Source: Acetobacteraceae bacterium
Lineage (GTDB): Bacteria; Pseudomonadota; Alphaproteobacteria; Acetobacterales; Acetobacteraceae
DNA: 7,241 nt
Direction of reading: 5' to 3'
Assembly: GCA_947476855.1 (NCBI GenBank)
Contig: CANJSR010000252.1
Span: forward strand, 1-7,241
Positions 1 to 6,949 of the stretch are shown here, one piece after another. The notes below the pieces were generated by a model that did not search any database, was not told the DNA's origin, and was given only the letters and a program-made list of their open reading frames with translations. The stretch's first letter is position 1; the number at the start of each line of letters is the position of its first letter. The position numbers and the translations under genes were made by a program.

Positions 1-17
1 ATACTCGGAGGACCGCA

Positions 18-1376
18 ATGAGCATCCGTCCGTCCCGCCGCATGAGTTTGGGCGCCTTCGTCCACGAAACCGGCCAGCATGTCGCGGCCTGGCGCCACCC
101 CGACGCCTTTCCCGAATCCGGCATGGTGTTCGAACAGGCGAAGCAGGTCGCGCAGACCGCCGAACGCGGCAAGTTCGATCTTCTGTTCCTCGCCGATGGC
201 GCCGCCGTCTCGATCTTCGGCAGTCCCGAATCCCGCGGCCGCGTCGGCAAGGTCGTGAAGTTCGAGCCGATGACGATCCTGTCGGCGCTGGCGGCGGTGA
301 CGACGCGGCTGGGTCTCGTGGCCACCTCCACCACGACATACAATGAGCCCTACACGCTCGCGCGCCAGTTCGCCTCGCTCGACCAGATCAGTGGCGGCCG
401 GGCCGGGTGGAACCTGGTGACATCGAACAACGAAGCCGAGGCCTTCAACTACAACCGCGACGAACATTTCTCCCATGCCGACCGCTACGACCGGGCGCTG
501 GAATTCGCCGAGGTCGTGACCGGCCTGTGGGACAGTTGGGACGACGACGCCTTCGCTTTGGACAAGGCCGAGGGGCGCTATTACCACCCCGAAAAGATGC
601 ACGTGCTGAACCATCGCGGCCCGCACTTCAAGGTAAGGGGACCGCTGAACGTCGCGTGCTCCCCCCAGGGGCGCCCGGTGCTGGTGCAGGCGGGCGCGTC
701 GGAGACGGGGCGGAACCTGGCGGCGACGGTGGCGGATGTCGTGTTCACCGCGCAAACGACGTTCGAGCAGGCCCGGATTTTCTATACGGACGTCATGGCT
801 CGCGTCGCCCGAGCCGGCCGTCCGCCCGGCAGCGTGCGGGTGCTGCCCGGCCTTTATCCCGTCGTCGGTCGCACGGAAGCGGAGGCGCGGGAGAAGTTCG
901 ACTACCTGCAATCCCTGATCCAGCCCGCGGTCGGGATCGCGATCCTGGAGCACACGATCGGCGTCGGCGGTCTGGACAAATACCCCCTGCATGGCCCGGT
1001 GCCGGACATGGGCGACACCAACGGCCCGCTCTCCCGCCAACGCCTGCTGCTGGAAGCCGCGCGGAGGGACAACCTGACGCTGTGGGAACTGTGCCTGCTG
1101 AACGCCGGCCCGCGCGGCCATGCCCTGGCGATCGGCACGCCATCGCAGATCGCCGATATGATGGAGCACTGGTTCCTGAACGAAGCCGCAGACGGGTTCA
1201 ACGTGATGCCCGCCTGGCTGCCCGGGTCGCTGGACGACTTCGTGAACATGGTGGTGCCGGAACTGCAACGGCGCGGCCTGTTCCGGACGGAATATGAGGG
1301 GCCGACCTTGCGCGATCACCTCGGCATTCCCAAGCCGGTCAGCCGCTGGAAATCGGTGGCGAAGGCGGCGGAGTAG
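18..1376 (+). CDS. FMN-dependent monooxygenase, NtaA/SnaA/DszA family (luciferase-like)
   Basis: This 452-residue protein is a flavin-dependent monooxygenase of the two-component type, which uses FMNH2 made by a separate NADH:FMN reductase to oxidise a small organic substrate with O2 in the cytoplasm. Family features visible: an N-terminal AAWRHP block (residues 23-28), the FDLLFLADG strand near residue 53, the TTTYNEPY...ARQFASLDQISGGRAGWNLVTS core ending at residue 136, and the C-terminal GFNVMP block (393-398) followed by PELQRRGLFRTEYEGPTLRDHLG. These separate it from short luciferase/LLM proteins and match NtaA (nitrilotriacetate), SnaA and DszA/SoxA (sulfone) enzymes; the length of about 450 residues is normal. 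The start at 18 is supported by GGAGGA at 7-12, five bases upstream; Met9 is a weaker alternative. No flavin reductase gene is in the window, so the partner must be elsewhere. The family is clear, but the substrate cannot be read from sequence, so no symbol is given. It converges on the TRAP operon. Confidence 0.93.
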   Translation: MSIRPSRRMSLGAFVHETGQHVAAWRHPDAFPESGMVFEQAKQVAQTAERGKFDLLFLADGAAVSIFGSPESRGRVGKVVKFEPMTILSALAAVTTRLGLVATSTTTYNEPYTLARQFASLDQISGGRAGWNLVTSNNEAEAFNYNRDEHFSHADRYDRALEFAEVVTGLWDSWDDDAFALDKAEGRYYHPEKMHVLNHRGPHFKVRGPLNVACSPQGRPVLVQAGASETGRNLAATVADVVFTAQTTFEQARIFYTDVMARVARAGRPPGSVRVLPGLYPVVGRTEAEAREKFDYLQSLIQPAVGIAILEHTIGVGGLDKYPLHGPVPDMGDTNGPLSRQRLLLEAARRDNLTLWELCLLNAGPRGHALAIGTPSQIADMMEHWFLNEAADGFNVMPAWLPGSLDDFVNMVVPELQRRGLFRTEYEGPTLRDHLGIPKPVSRWKSVAKAAE

Positions 1377-1391
1377 CGGGCTTGCGGTTCA

Positions 1392-1415
1392 GCGGGCAGC
1401 CCATCGGCTGCCCGC
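1392..1415. terminator. Hairpin between convergent genes, probable shared terminator
   Basis: A perfect 10-bp stem (GCGGGCAGCC, loop CATC, GGCTGCCCGC) sits in the 47-base gap between the stop of the monooxygenase (1376) and the stop of the convergent TRAP permease (1424). It can fold from either strand and is placed to end both transcripts. Neither side has a T-run, so it is not a canonical intrinsic terminator. It may act as a 3'-end stabiliser or with Rho. Confidence 0.6.
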
Positions 1416-1423
1416 ATCATGAA

Positions 1424-3649
1424 CTACACCGCGACCGGCGCCCCCCGCTTCACCAGCAGGAAGGCCACCAGGGCGGTAGGCACCAGCACGACCAGGGCCG
1501 CCAACTCCATCGTCGCGTTGCTGAAGGGCATGATCCCGCCCCCCGGCGTCGCCAGGAGCAGCCCGCCCAGGCCCAGCATGATCCGCAACGGCCATTCCAG
1601 CGCGCCGGCCCGCCTCATGTCTCCGATGAAGGCCTGATAGCCCTGGATCGCGCCGCAGACGAACAGGGTGCCGATCAGGGCGGTGACGGTCAGGTAGATC
1701 GCCTCCAGCCCATCCCCCTGCAGCACCAACGCCGGGTTCAGCACGAAGAAGAACGGAATGAAGTAGATGATGGAGCCGACCCACATCGACTCCCATCCCG
1801 TCTTCATCGCCGGCGCCCCGGCGATACCCGCCGCGGCAAACGACGCGATGGCGACCGGCGGGGTGATCGACGACAGCATCCCCCAGTAGAAGATGAACAT
1901 GTGAACCGCCATCCGGTTCAGCCCGGCCTTTTCCAGCGCCGGCCCGACCAGGATCGCCAGGAAGATATAGCAGGCCGTCGTGGTCAGCCCCAGGCCGAGG
2001 ATCAGGCTCGTGATCGCGCACATTGCCAGCAGCATCAGGATGTTGCTGCCCGCGATCGTCAGCAGGTCATTGGCGAGGCTCGACACGACCCCGGTCAGGG
2101 AGAACGCGCCGATCAGCAGGCCGCAGCCGGCCAGGATGCCGATCAGCTCGACAAAGGTCCGCCCGTTCACCTCCAGGAACTTGAGGTACCATTGTCCGGA
2201 CAGCCGTTTTTCCCCCCAGATCTCATTCAGGGCGACCAGCAAAAGCATGCCGCCCAGGATCGGCATCAGCAGGGCATTCATCCAGGCATCGAACGCGGCT
2301 TCGTCGGGCGCGGCCATGGCCTTGGCGACATTCTCCCCGGCCAATGTCATCGCGATCGTGGCGGCGACAGCGGCGAGCAGGTTGATCGTGTTGGCCATCG
2401 TCCACCGCCCCGCCTGTTCCCACTGTGCCAGGACCAGAAGCAGGGCCGTGGCATAGAACGGGGCGTGGCTCTCCCGCTTGAAGTACAGCAGCAGGACGAT
2501 CAGCACGACGATCACGAACGCATAGAACCACCCGTCCTTGAACGTCTCCACCATGCTTGGCAGTTCCGCCCGGGGCAGGCCCTTCAGATTGTGGCGTGCG
2601 GCGTAGGAATCGACCTGCATGAACAGGCCCGCGTAGTAGAGCAGCGCCGGGATGATGGCCGCCATCGCAACCTCGGCGTAGGTCACGTTGAGGAACTGCG
2701 CCATGACGAAGGCCGTGGCCCCCATCACCGGCGGGGCCAGCACGGCGCCAGTGGACGCACAGGCCTCGATCGCGCCGGCGTAGGACGCGCGGAAACCGGT
2801 CCGCTTCATGACCGGGATGGTCATGGTGCCGGCCGTCAGCACGTTCGACACGATCGACCCGGACATCATCCCCAGCAGGCCCGAGGCGAAGATGCAGACC
2901 TTGGCCGCGCCGCCGCGGAACGTGCCGCACAGGGCAAAGGACAGGTTGATGAAGAACTTGCCCGCCCCGGTCATCATCAGCGCGGTGCCGAAGATCAGGA
3001 ACCCGATGACCGTATCCGCGAAGGCCTGGACCGGAATGCCCAGCAGGCTCTCGGTCGACAGCACGTGATAGGCGGTTGAATCCGACAGCGACGACTGGTG
3101 CCCGCGCAACGGCCCCAGCCAGCTTGCGTCGGCGAAAAGGGGATACAGCGTGAAGGGGCCGACCGAGAGCATCAGGCTCCACCCGCCGGTGCGGCGCAGC
3201 GCCTCCATCAGGACGAACCACATGTAGTAGCCGACCCAGATGATGGTATCCGGCGCGCCGCCGAACTCCCAGCCGAGTTCGGCGGCCTTGCGGATCACCG
3301 TCATCAGGTAACCCGCGGCGGCGGCCGTCAGGACGAACAGGACGACGTCGTACCAGGCGATCTTCTCGACCGATGCCTTTTCACTGCCTGGGAAGATCAG
3401 GAAGGTGAATGGCAGCATGCACAGGATCAGTAGGTAGAAATATTCGGTGTTCAGCGGCGTGTAGCCGATGAAGAATCGCAGGGCGAACTGCTGGTTGATG
3501 CACAGGAAGATCGTCAGGCCCGTCAGCACGATGAGCGCCCACCGCCATACGCCCTGGAGTGTCCGCACACGCATCGTTTCGGCTTCCGCCGGACCGGTGT
3601 GCACGTGCGGGTCGTCGAATACCACCTTGGCCTGGGCCGTATCGCTCAT
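1424..3649 (-). CDS. TRAP transporter fused permease (4TM/12TM, TAXI-type)
   Basis: This 741-residue inner-membrane protein fuses the small (DctQ-like) and large (DctM-like) TRAP subunits, the arrangement typical of TAXI-TRAP systems. It would move an organic anion or similar solute inward using an ion gradient after delivery by a periplasmic receptor. The N-terminal part (about 33-165) has four hydrophobic segments. The DctM part starts near 211 and shows FGTALMMTGAGKFF, GLLGMMSGSIVSNV (257-270), GAVLAPPVMGATAFVMAQ (301-318), and in the second half GLGLTTTACYI (552-562) and YWGMLSSITPPVAIASFAAAGIAG (588-611). Extra hydrophobic segments follow to the C-terminus, as is common in this family. 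One oddity is GLGLTTT where I expect GMGLPTT; another is a linker of about 100 residues between the two DctM halves (392-495) that seems long. It is the last gene of the operon, 54 bases after the upstream receptor gene. A G-rich stretch precedes the ATG instead of a clean GGAGG. Identity is secure; the substrate is unknown. Confidence 0.95.
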   Translation of the reverse strand: MSDTAQAKVVFDDPHVHTGPAEAETMRVRTLQGVWRWALIVLTGLTIFLCINQQFALRFFIGYTPLNTEYFYLLILCMLPFTFLIFPGSEKASVEKIAWYDVVLFVLTAAAAGYLMTVIRKAAELGWEFGGAPDTIIWVGYYMWFVLMEALRRTGGWSLMLSVGPFTLYPLFADASWLGPLRGHQSSLSDSTAYHVLSTESLLGIPVQAFADTVIGFLIFGTALMMTGAGKFFINLSFALCGTFRGGAAKVCIFASGLLGMMSGSIVSNVLTAGTMTIPVMKRTGFRASYAGAIEACASTGAVLAPPVMGATAFVMAQFLNVTYAEVAMAAIIPALLYYAGLFMQVDSYAARHNLKGLPRAELPSMVETFKDGWFYAFVIVVLIVLLLYFKRESHAPFYATALLLVLAQWEQAGRWTMANTINLLAAVAATIAMTLAGENVAKAMAAPDEAAFDAWMNALLMPILGGMLLLVALNEIWGEKRLSGQWYLKFLEVNGRTFVELIGILAGCGLLIGAFSLTGVVSSLANDLLTIAGSNILMLLAMCAITSLILGLGLTTTACYIFLAILVGPALEKAGLNRMAVHMFIFYWGMLSSITPPVAIASFAAAGIAGAPAMKTGWESMWVGSIIYFIPFFFVLNPALVLQGDGLEAIYLTVTALIGTLFVCGAIQGYQAFIGDMRRAGALEWPLRIMLGLGGLLLATPGGGIMPFSNATMELAALVVLVPTALVAFLLVKRGAPVAV

Positions 3650-3659
3650 GGTTCCGTAT

Positions 3660-3667
3660 CCCCCCCC
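3660..3667 (-). promoter_or_regulatory. Poly-G ribosome binding region of the permease gene
   Basis: Eight consecutive G residues on the minus strand, followed by A, end ten bases before the permease ATG at 3649. No standard GGAGG is present, so this run is the best candidate for pairing with the anti-Shine-Dalgarno sequence, with G-U pairing. A weaker CGGA lies closer to the ATG. It is unlike the clean AGGAGG sites of the neighbouring genes and directly abuts the hairpin at 3669-3689, which may tune permease translation downward relative to the receptors. Confidence 0.45.
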
Positions 3668-3668
3668 A

Positions 3669-3699
3669 GGCGCCGACCAGGTCGGCGCCGTTTCTTTTT
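3669..3699. terminator. Intercistronic hairpin between TAXI receptor and permease genes
   Basis: GGCGCCGACC and GGTCGGCGCC flank a single central base (3679), giving a realistic stem of 8 bp with a five-base loop. Read on the + strand it is followed by TTTCTTTTT (3691-3699), so it has the form of an intrinsic terminator for antisense (+) transcription. Read in the direction of the operon it has an A-rich lead-in and is followed by TGGGGGGGG, not U, so it should not terminate efficiently. It more likely pauses polymerase or protects the 3' end of the receptor mRNA, a known way to obtain more binding protein than permease. Confidence 0.6.
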
Positions 3700-3703
3700 G
3701 TTA

Positions 3704-4858
3704 TCAGCCGGCTTCGTCGTAGCCGACTTCGAGTCCCGCGGCCGTCAGCGCCGATCTGCGCGCCGCCATCCAGCCGGTGCGGAAGGCCTTGTCATCGGAT
3801 GGGCCGGTCTTTGCATAGGCCGCCCAGGCGTCCGCCAGAGTCTTCTGCCGCTTCCACAGCATGTCGTTGTGCTTCTGCGCCGCGTCGGTCCAGACACCAG
3901 CACCCTTCAGCGCCCGTACGGATCCCGCGTGATAGGGCAGGATCCAGGTCAGGTTCTGGCGCTTGCCTTCCAGCCCGTCCACGCCGACCACCGTGTTCTT
4001 GTAGTCGTCGTAGTGGCTCAGCATCGATTTCGTGATGTCGTGGATCAGCGGCTCGGGCTGCGTGGCGTAGGCCATGAACAGCGGATACGGATAGACCGAG
4101 GTCGGAACTGGCTCCTCCGGCTTGATACCGGCGCCGCAAGTGGCGGTGTGCGGGTAGAAGTACGGGGCGATCGCCTGCACGCGCTTCCAACCCTCGCTAT
4201 CCGCCGTCGGCATCGGCACCCAGACGATCCCGCGCGGAGAACTCTCGATCTCCTTCGCCTGGCCTGAGATGGTGGAGGCGAAGAACAGGTCGATCTCGTT
4301 GTTCACGACCCCCTTCATCAGGGCGCCGTAGCTGGCGAACTCGACCGTCTTGACGTTTTGGAACGTGCCGCCCCCGAACGAGATCAGGGCCTGCATCGAA
4401 TAAGTCGCGGCCGGCGATCCGACGACCACGCCGGCCCGCTTGCCGATCACGTCCTTGGCCGTCCGCACCCCCGAATCCTTGGCGGCGCCGAGCGACTGGC
4501 CGTTGCAGGTGAGGGCGGCGAGCAGAAGCTGGACGGATTGCGGGCCCCATTCGCGCTGGCCGAATTCCAGCACGCCTTCCTGCGCGAAATACATCCCGAT
4601 GCCCGTCGACGTGAGCTGCGCTCGGCCCTGCCGCAGCGGCCCGAGGCGGGCAACGTCGTTGCCGGCGGGCAGCACGCGCAGATCGGTGCCGAACCGGTTC
4701 TTCATCATCTGCCCGACCGCTACTGCCTGGTTGAAGGCGTTCGAGCCTGTCTCATACGCGGTCAGTGTCAGCGTGTTCGGCAGCTTGATGTCCTGGGCAT
4801 GGGCGGTTGTTGCCAGACCCAGGCTGAATGCCGCCGCAAGCCATGCTTGGCGTTTCAT
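3704..4858 (-). CDS. TAXI family TRAP transporter solute-binding protein (copy 1)
   Basis: A 384-residue periplasmic receptor that would capture the solute and hand it to the fused permease encoded next. It begins with a Sec signal peptide (MKRQ, hydrophobic 5-18) with a probable cut after AHA (residue 21), leaving QDIKLP. TAXI-family features include the LTAYETGSNAFNQA opening, DLRVLPAGNDVARLGPLRQGRAQ (59-81), the KRAGVVVGSPAATYSMQ domain-2 start, and the ASTISGQAKEIESSPRGIVWVPMP region. Length is slightly above the roughly 320-350 residues usual for simple TAXI receptors. Cys118 and Cys241 are conserved in the neighbouring copy with identical spacing. The start is the ATG at 4858, preceded by CGGAGAC at good spacing. 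The stop is immediately followed by a second one (TGATAA). It lies 111 bases after the paralogue and 54 before the permease, all in one direction, so an operon is likely. The ligand is unknown; characterised TAXI proteins bind glutamate-like or dicarboxylate ligands, but that cannot be transferred here. Confidence 0.93.
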   Translation of the reverse strand: MKRQAWLAAAFSLGLATTAHAQDIKLPNTLTLTAYETGSNAFNQAVAVGQMMKNRFGTDLRVLPAGNDVARLGPLRQGRAQLTSTGIGMYFAQEGVLEFGQREWGPQSVQLLLAALTCNGQSLGAAKDSGVRTAKDVIGKRAGVVVGSPAATYSMQALISFGGGTFQNVKTVEFASYGALMKGVVNNEIDLFFASTISGQAKEIESSPRGIVWVPMPTADSEGWKRVQAIAPYFYPHTATCGAGIKPEEPVPTSVYPYPLFMAYATQPEPLIHDITKSMLSHYDDYKNTVVGVDGLEGKRQNLTWILPYHAGSVRALKGAGVWTDAAQKHNDMLWKRQKTLADAWAAYAKTGPSDDKAFRTGWMAARRSALTAAGLEVGYDEAG

Positions 4859-4901
4859 GGTTGTCTCCGTCCCATTTGCTTTTTTTGGTTACCGCGTTGA
4901 C

Positions 4902-4911
4902 CGACCGGTCG
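4902..4911. promoter_or_regulatory. Perfect palindrome CGACCGGTCG, possible repressor operator
   Basis: A 10-bp perfect palindrome lies in the 111-base gap between the two receptor genes, in the context TTGACCGACCGGTCGCGG. The core resembles operators of some TetR-type repressors, which favour an extended ACCGACCGGTCGGT form; here the right outer half-site is degraded. On the minus strand a TTGACA (4948-4953) lies upstream, but the matching -10 position is poor. An internal regulated promoter for copy 1 plus permease is therefore possible but unproven. No regulator gene is in the window. Confidence 0.3.
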
Positions 4912-4969
4912 CGGCGCGTCCCCCATCTCGGCGGACGGCCGCGGGCCTGTCAATCTTCCGGGGCCGTTG

Positions 4970-6124
4970 CTATTCGAAAATGATGTCCAGCCCGGCCTTG
5001 GTCAAAGCGGCGGCGCGGACGGTCATCCAATCCTTGCGGAAGGTCGACTCCGAGGGGTTGGTCTTGATGAAGTCCGCCCAGGTCGCGGCCAGCAGGTCCT
5101 GTCGCTTGATCAGCGCGTCGTTGTGGGCGTCATGCTCGGGCTTCCACACGCCGGCCGCCTTCAGGGCCTTCACCGCGCCGGAGTGGTAGGGGATCACCCA
5201 TTGCAGATCCTGCTTGTCGAGCGACATGCCCGCGGCGCCAGGCGCGGAGTCCTTGTACAGCGGGTAGCCGTCGATCATGCCCTTGGTGATCCCATAGACC
5301 AGGTCAGCTGGCTGGGACGCATAGGCGGTGAAGATCGGATAGGGGTAGGTGGCGCTTTCCATCGGGGTCGTGTTCAGGCCGGCGGCTCCACAGCTCGCGA
5401 TATGCGGCGTGAAGAAGTTCGCCTGCTTGAGCATCCGCGCCCAGGAAGCCTTGTCGGCATGCGGCATGGGCATCCACACCAGCCCGCGCGGCGATGTCTC
5501 GGCTTCCTTGGCCTGCCCGGTGATGGTGGAGGCCCAGGCGGTATCGACCTCGTTGTTGATCAAGCCCTTCCAGGCGGCGCCGAAGCTGGAGAATTCAACC
5601 AGCCGTACATCGGCCGGCGTCAGCCCGCCAAAGGTCAGAGCGGCGAACACGTTCTGATTGAGAGCGGGGGAACCGACGATCATCGCGATCCGCTTGCCCT
5701 TGAGGTCCTTGAGCTCCTTGACGCCGAGGTCCTTGGCGACGCCGAGCGCCGCACCGTTGCAGTCGGTTGACGAATACATCAACTGGAGCTTCTGCGGCCC
5801 CCATTCCTTCACCGCGAATTCAAACACGGCTTCCTGCGCGTAGTAGATACCGATGCCCATCGAGGAGAATTGCGCTCGGCCGCCGCGCAGCGGTTGCAGG
5901 CGCGCGACGTCGTTGCCGGCGGGCAGCACCCGCAGGTCGGTGCCGTACTTGTCCTTGAAGGTCTTGCCGACGGCGACCGCGATATTGAATCCCGATGACC
6001 CTGTGTCATACGCCGTGACTGTCAGGCTCGGCGGCAGCTTGACGTCCTGGGCGCGGGCGTCGGTGGCCAGCATGGGAAAGCTGATGGTTGCCGCGCAGGC
6101 CGCGGTCATGAATTGTTTGAACAT
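4970..6124 (-). CDS. TAXI family TRAP transporter solute-binding protein (copy 2)
   Basis: First gene of the transport operon, encoding a second 384-residue periplasmic receptor, exactly as long as copy 1 and, by eye, identical at roughly half of positions. A signal peptide (MFKQF, then hydrophobic 6-20) ends with a likely cut after ARA (residue 25) before QDVKLP. Shared blocks include DLRVLPAGNDVARLQPLRGGRAQ, KRIAMIVGSPA, ASTITGQAKEAETSPRGLVWMPMP and the late LQWVIPYHSGAVKALK. Cys122 and Cys245 are separated by 123 residues, as in copy 1, suggesting a disulfide. The reading frame is open upstream to 6259, but the start at 6124 is preferred because GAGGAGGAG precedes it and the signal peptide begins there; an upstream start would run into the terminator of the preceding gene. 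Differences at equivalent positions (for example LFFASTISG versus TAWASTITG) suggest the two receptors may not bind exactly the same ligand. Family call secure, ligand unknown. Confidence 0.93.
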   Translation of the reverse strand: MFKQFMTAACAATISFPMLATDARAQDVKLPPSLTVTAYDTGSSGFNIAVAVGKTFKDKYGTDLRVLPAGNDVARLQPLRGGRAQFSSMGIGIYYAQEAVFEFAVKEWGPQKLQLMYSSTDCNGAALGVAKDLGVKELKDLKGKRIAMIVGSPALNQNVFAALTFGGLTPADVRLVEFSSFGAAWKGLINNEVDTAWASTITGQAKEAETSPRGLVWMPMPHADKASWARMLKQANFFTPHIASCGAAGLNTTPMESATYPYPIFTAYASQPADLVYGITKGMIDGYPLYKDSAPGAAGMSLDKQDLQWVIPYHSGAVKALKAAGVWKPEHDAHNDALIKRQDLLAATWADFIKTNPSESTFRKDWMTVRAAALTKAGLDIIFE

Positions 6125-6244
6125 GGATGCTCCTCCTCTGTGTCCGCCTGGGTAACACAAAGTTCGGGAACACCCAACCCGCGGTTCAGGTTCCAGAATT
6201 AAGCCGATCGGAACATGGCCGTTGCTGAGGCAAGGTGATGGTTG
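6125..6244 (-). promoter_or_regulatory. Leader region of the TAXI-TRAP operon
   Basis: This gap of about 120 bases, between the preceding gene's terminator and the first receptor gene, must hold the operon promoter if the terminator is efficient. I find no convincing -35/-10 pair. It contains an 8-bp palindrome CCGATCGG (6204-6211) inside an imperfect element whose arms GTTCC (6190-6194) and GGAAC (6210-6214) are complementary. This could be a regulator site, but short repeats of this kind occur by chance. Confidence 0.3.
6130..6138 (-). promoter_or_regulatory. Shine-Dalgarno site fixing the start of TAXI copy 2
   Basis: GAGGAGGAG on the minus strand ends five bases before the ATG at 6124 (seven for its GGAGG core). 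It is the strongest ribosome binding site in the operon and decides the start against the longer open frame reaching 6259. Confidence 0.85.
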
Positions 6245-6282
6245 CAAATGAAACGCCACCCCGTTTCCGCAACGGGGTGGCG
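6245..6282 (-). terminator. Intrinsic terminator of the 193-residue protein gene
   Basis: A perfect 12-bp stem (6254-6265 with 6271-6282, arms CGCCACCCCGTT and AACGGGGTGGCG, five-base loop) starts about ten bases after the stop codon at 6292. On the minus strand it is followed by TTTCATTTG, a moderately T-rich tail. Together these form a good intrinsic terminator that separates this gene from the TAXI-TRAP operon downstream. Confidence 0.85.
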
Positions 6283-6291
6283 CGTCGAGGT

Positions 6292-6873
6292 TCAGCGCGC
6301 TTCGGTCCAGCTTTCGCAGAACGCCAGGGCGCTGGTGCTGAACGGACGGCCTTCGCGCACGCGCGGGAAGGACTGTCCCTTGGCCTGGATGCCGTTCACC
6401 GTCAGCCGCGTGGACAGGCAGGGGATCAGCACGGTGCAGACGCCATAGGGACGGCCGTCGGGACCCTGGTTCGGATAGGTGTGGATCAGCAACGGATCGC
6501 CGATGTCGTGCCAGGTCAGCGCGATCGTTTCGTCAAAGGTGTCGACGGTTTCCGTCCAGAAGTCGCGCGCATCGCCCGACTTCGCGAAGCTCGCCTCGAT
6601 GATCGGGATCGAGGTGTCCTTCAGTTCGGCGTTCAGCATGCCCTGCACGGTGTTTTGCAGCCAGCGCGCCATCGCCATGTTGTCGGAGTAGATGCGCCAC
6701 TCGTCGTCGGTCAGCTCGCTTTTCAGATACAGCACATGGCCCGGGCCGGCGCCCGAGGTGATGATCCGCCAGAAGCTGGCATTGGTGGTGATCGGGCCGC
6801 CATCGGTTTCGCTGAGGCGGATGAACGGGTTTTCGCCGGTCAGGACGACTCGGTTGGGGTCTGCCGCGGACAT
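6292..6873 (-). CDS. Conserved-looking hypothetical protein, 193 residues
   Basis: I do not recognise this protein. It has no signal peptide and no membrane segment and should be cytosolic. Composition is balanced and acidic with many aromatic residues (for example NASFWRIITSG, DDEWRIYSDNMAMARWLQ, ARDFWTETVDTFDE, LTWHDIGDPLLIHTYPNQGPDG), suggesting a compact globular domain rich in beta strand in the second half. Three Cys residues occur near the C-terminus (GVCTVLIPCLS, AFCESW) without a metal-motif spacing. It is real by codon bias, by AGGGAGGA eight bases before the ATG at 6873, and by a strong terminator just after its stop. It is a monocistronic unit in the same direction as the TAXI-TRAP operon, so a role linked to the transported compound is possible but only by proximity. 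Confidence 0.82.
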   Translation of the reverse strand: MSAADPNRVVLTGENPFIRLSETDGGPITTNASFWRIITSGAGPGHVLYLKSELTDDEWRIYSDNMAMARWLQNTVQGMLNAELKDTSIPIIEASFAKSGDARDFWTETVDTFDETIALTWHDIGDPLLIHTYPNQGPDGRPYGVCTVLIPCLSTRLTVNGIQAKGQSFPRVREGRPFSTSALAFCESWTEAR

Positions 6874-6949
6874 GGGTGGTTCCTCCCTGGTGGATGATCG
6901 ATGTTACCAGGACAGGCGAGGGGAACGCCATGGCGACCATATGACGATC

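Noticed and set aside
407..1297. Open frame of 296 codons inside the monooxygenase gene
   Set aside because: Arg/Gly/Pro-rich out-of-frame shadow of a well-recognised family member.
1382..3079. Long open frame on the + strand (565 codons) over the permease gene
   Set aside because: It is antisense to a clear TRAP permease, made almost wholly of R, G, Q, H and D, has no family motif and no good ribosome site. High GC makes such shadow frames common.
4925..4953. Minus-strand promoter with TTGACA at 4948-4953 ahead of TAXI copy 1
   Set aside because: The hexamer at the 17-base position is CGAGAT, a poor -10, so I do not list it as a promoter.
6050..6124. Cys10 of TAXI copy 2 as a lipoprotein cysteine
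   Set aside because: The residues before it (MTAA) do not form a proper lipobox, and an ARA signal-peptidase I site follows at residue 25.
6125..6259. N-terminal extension of TAXI copy 2 to 6259
   Set aside because: It would place 45 extra residues before a good signal peptide, overlap the terminator of the preceding gene and ignore the strong GGAGG before 6124.
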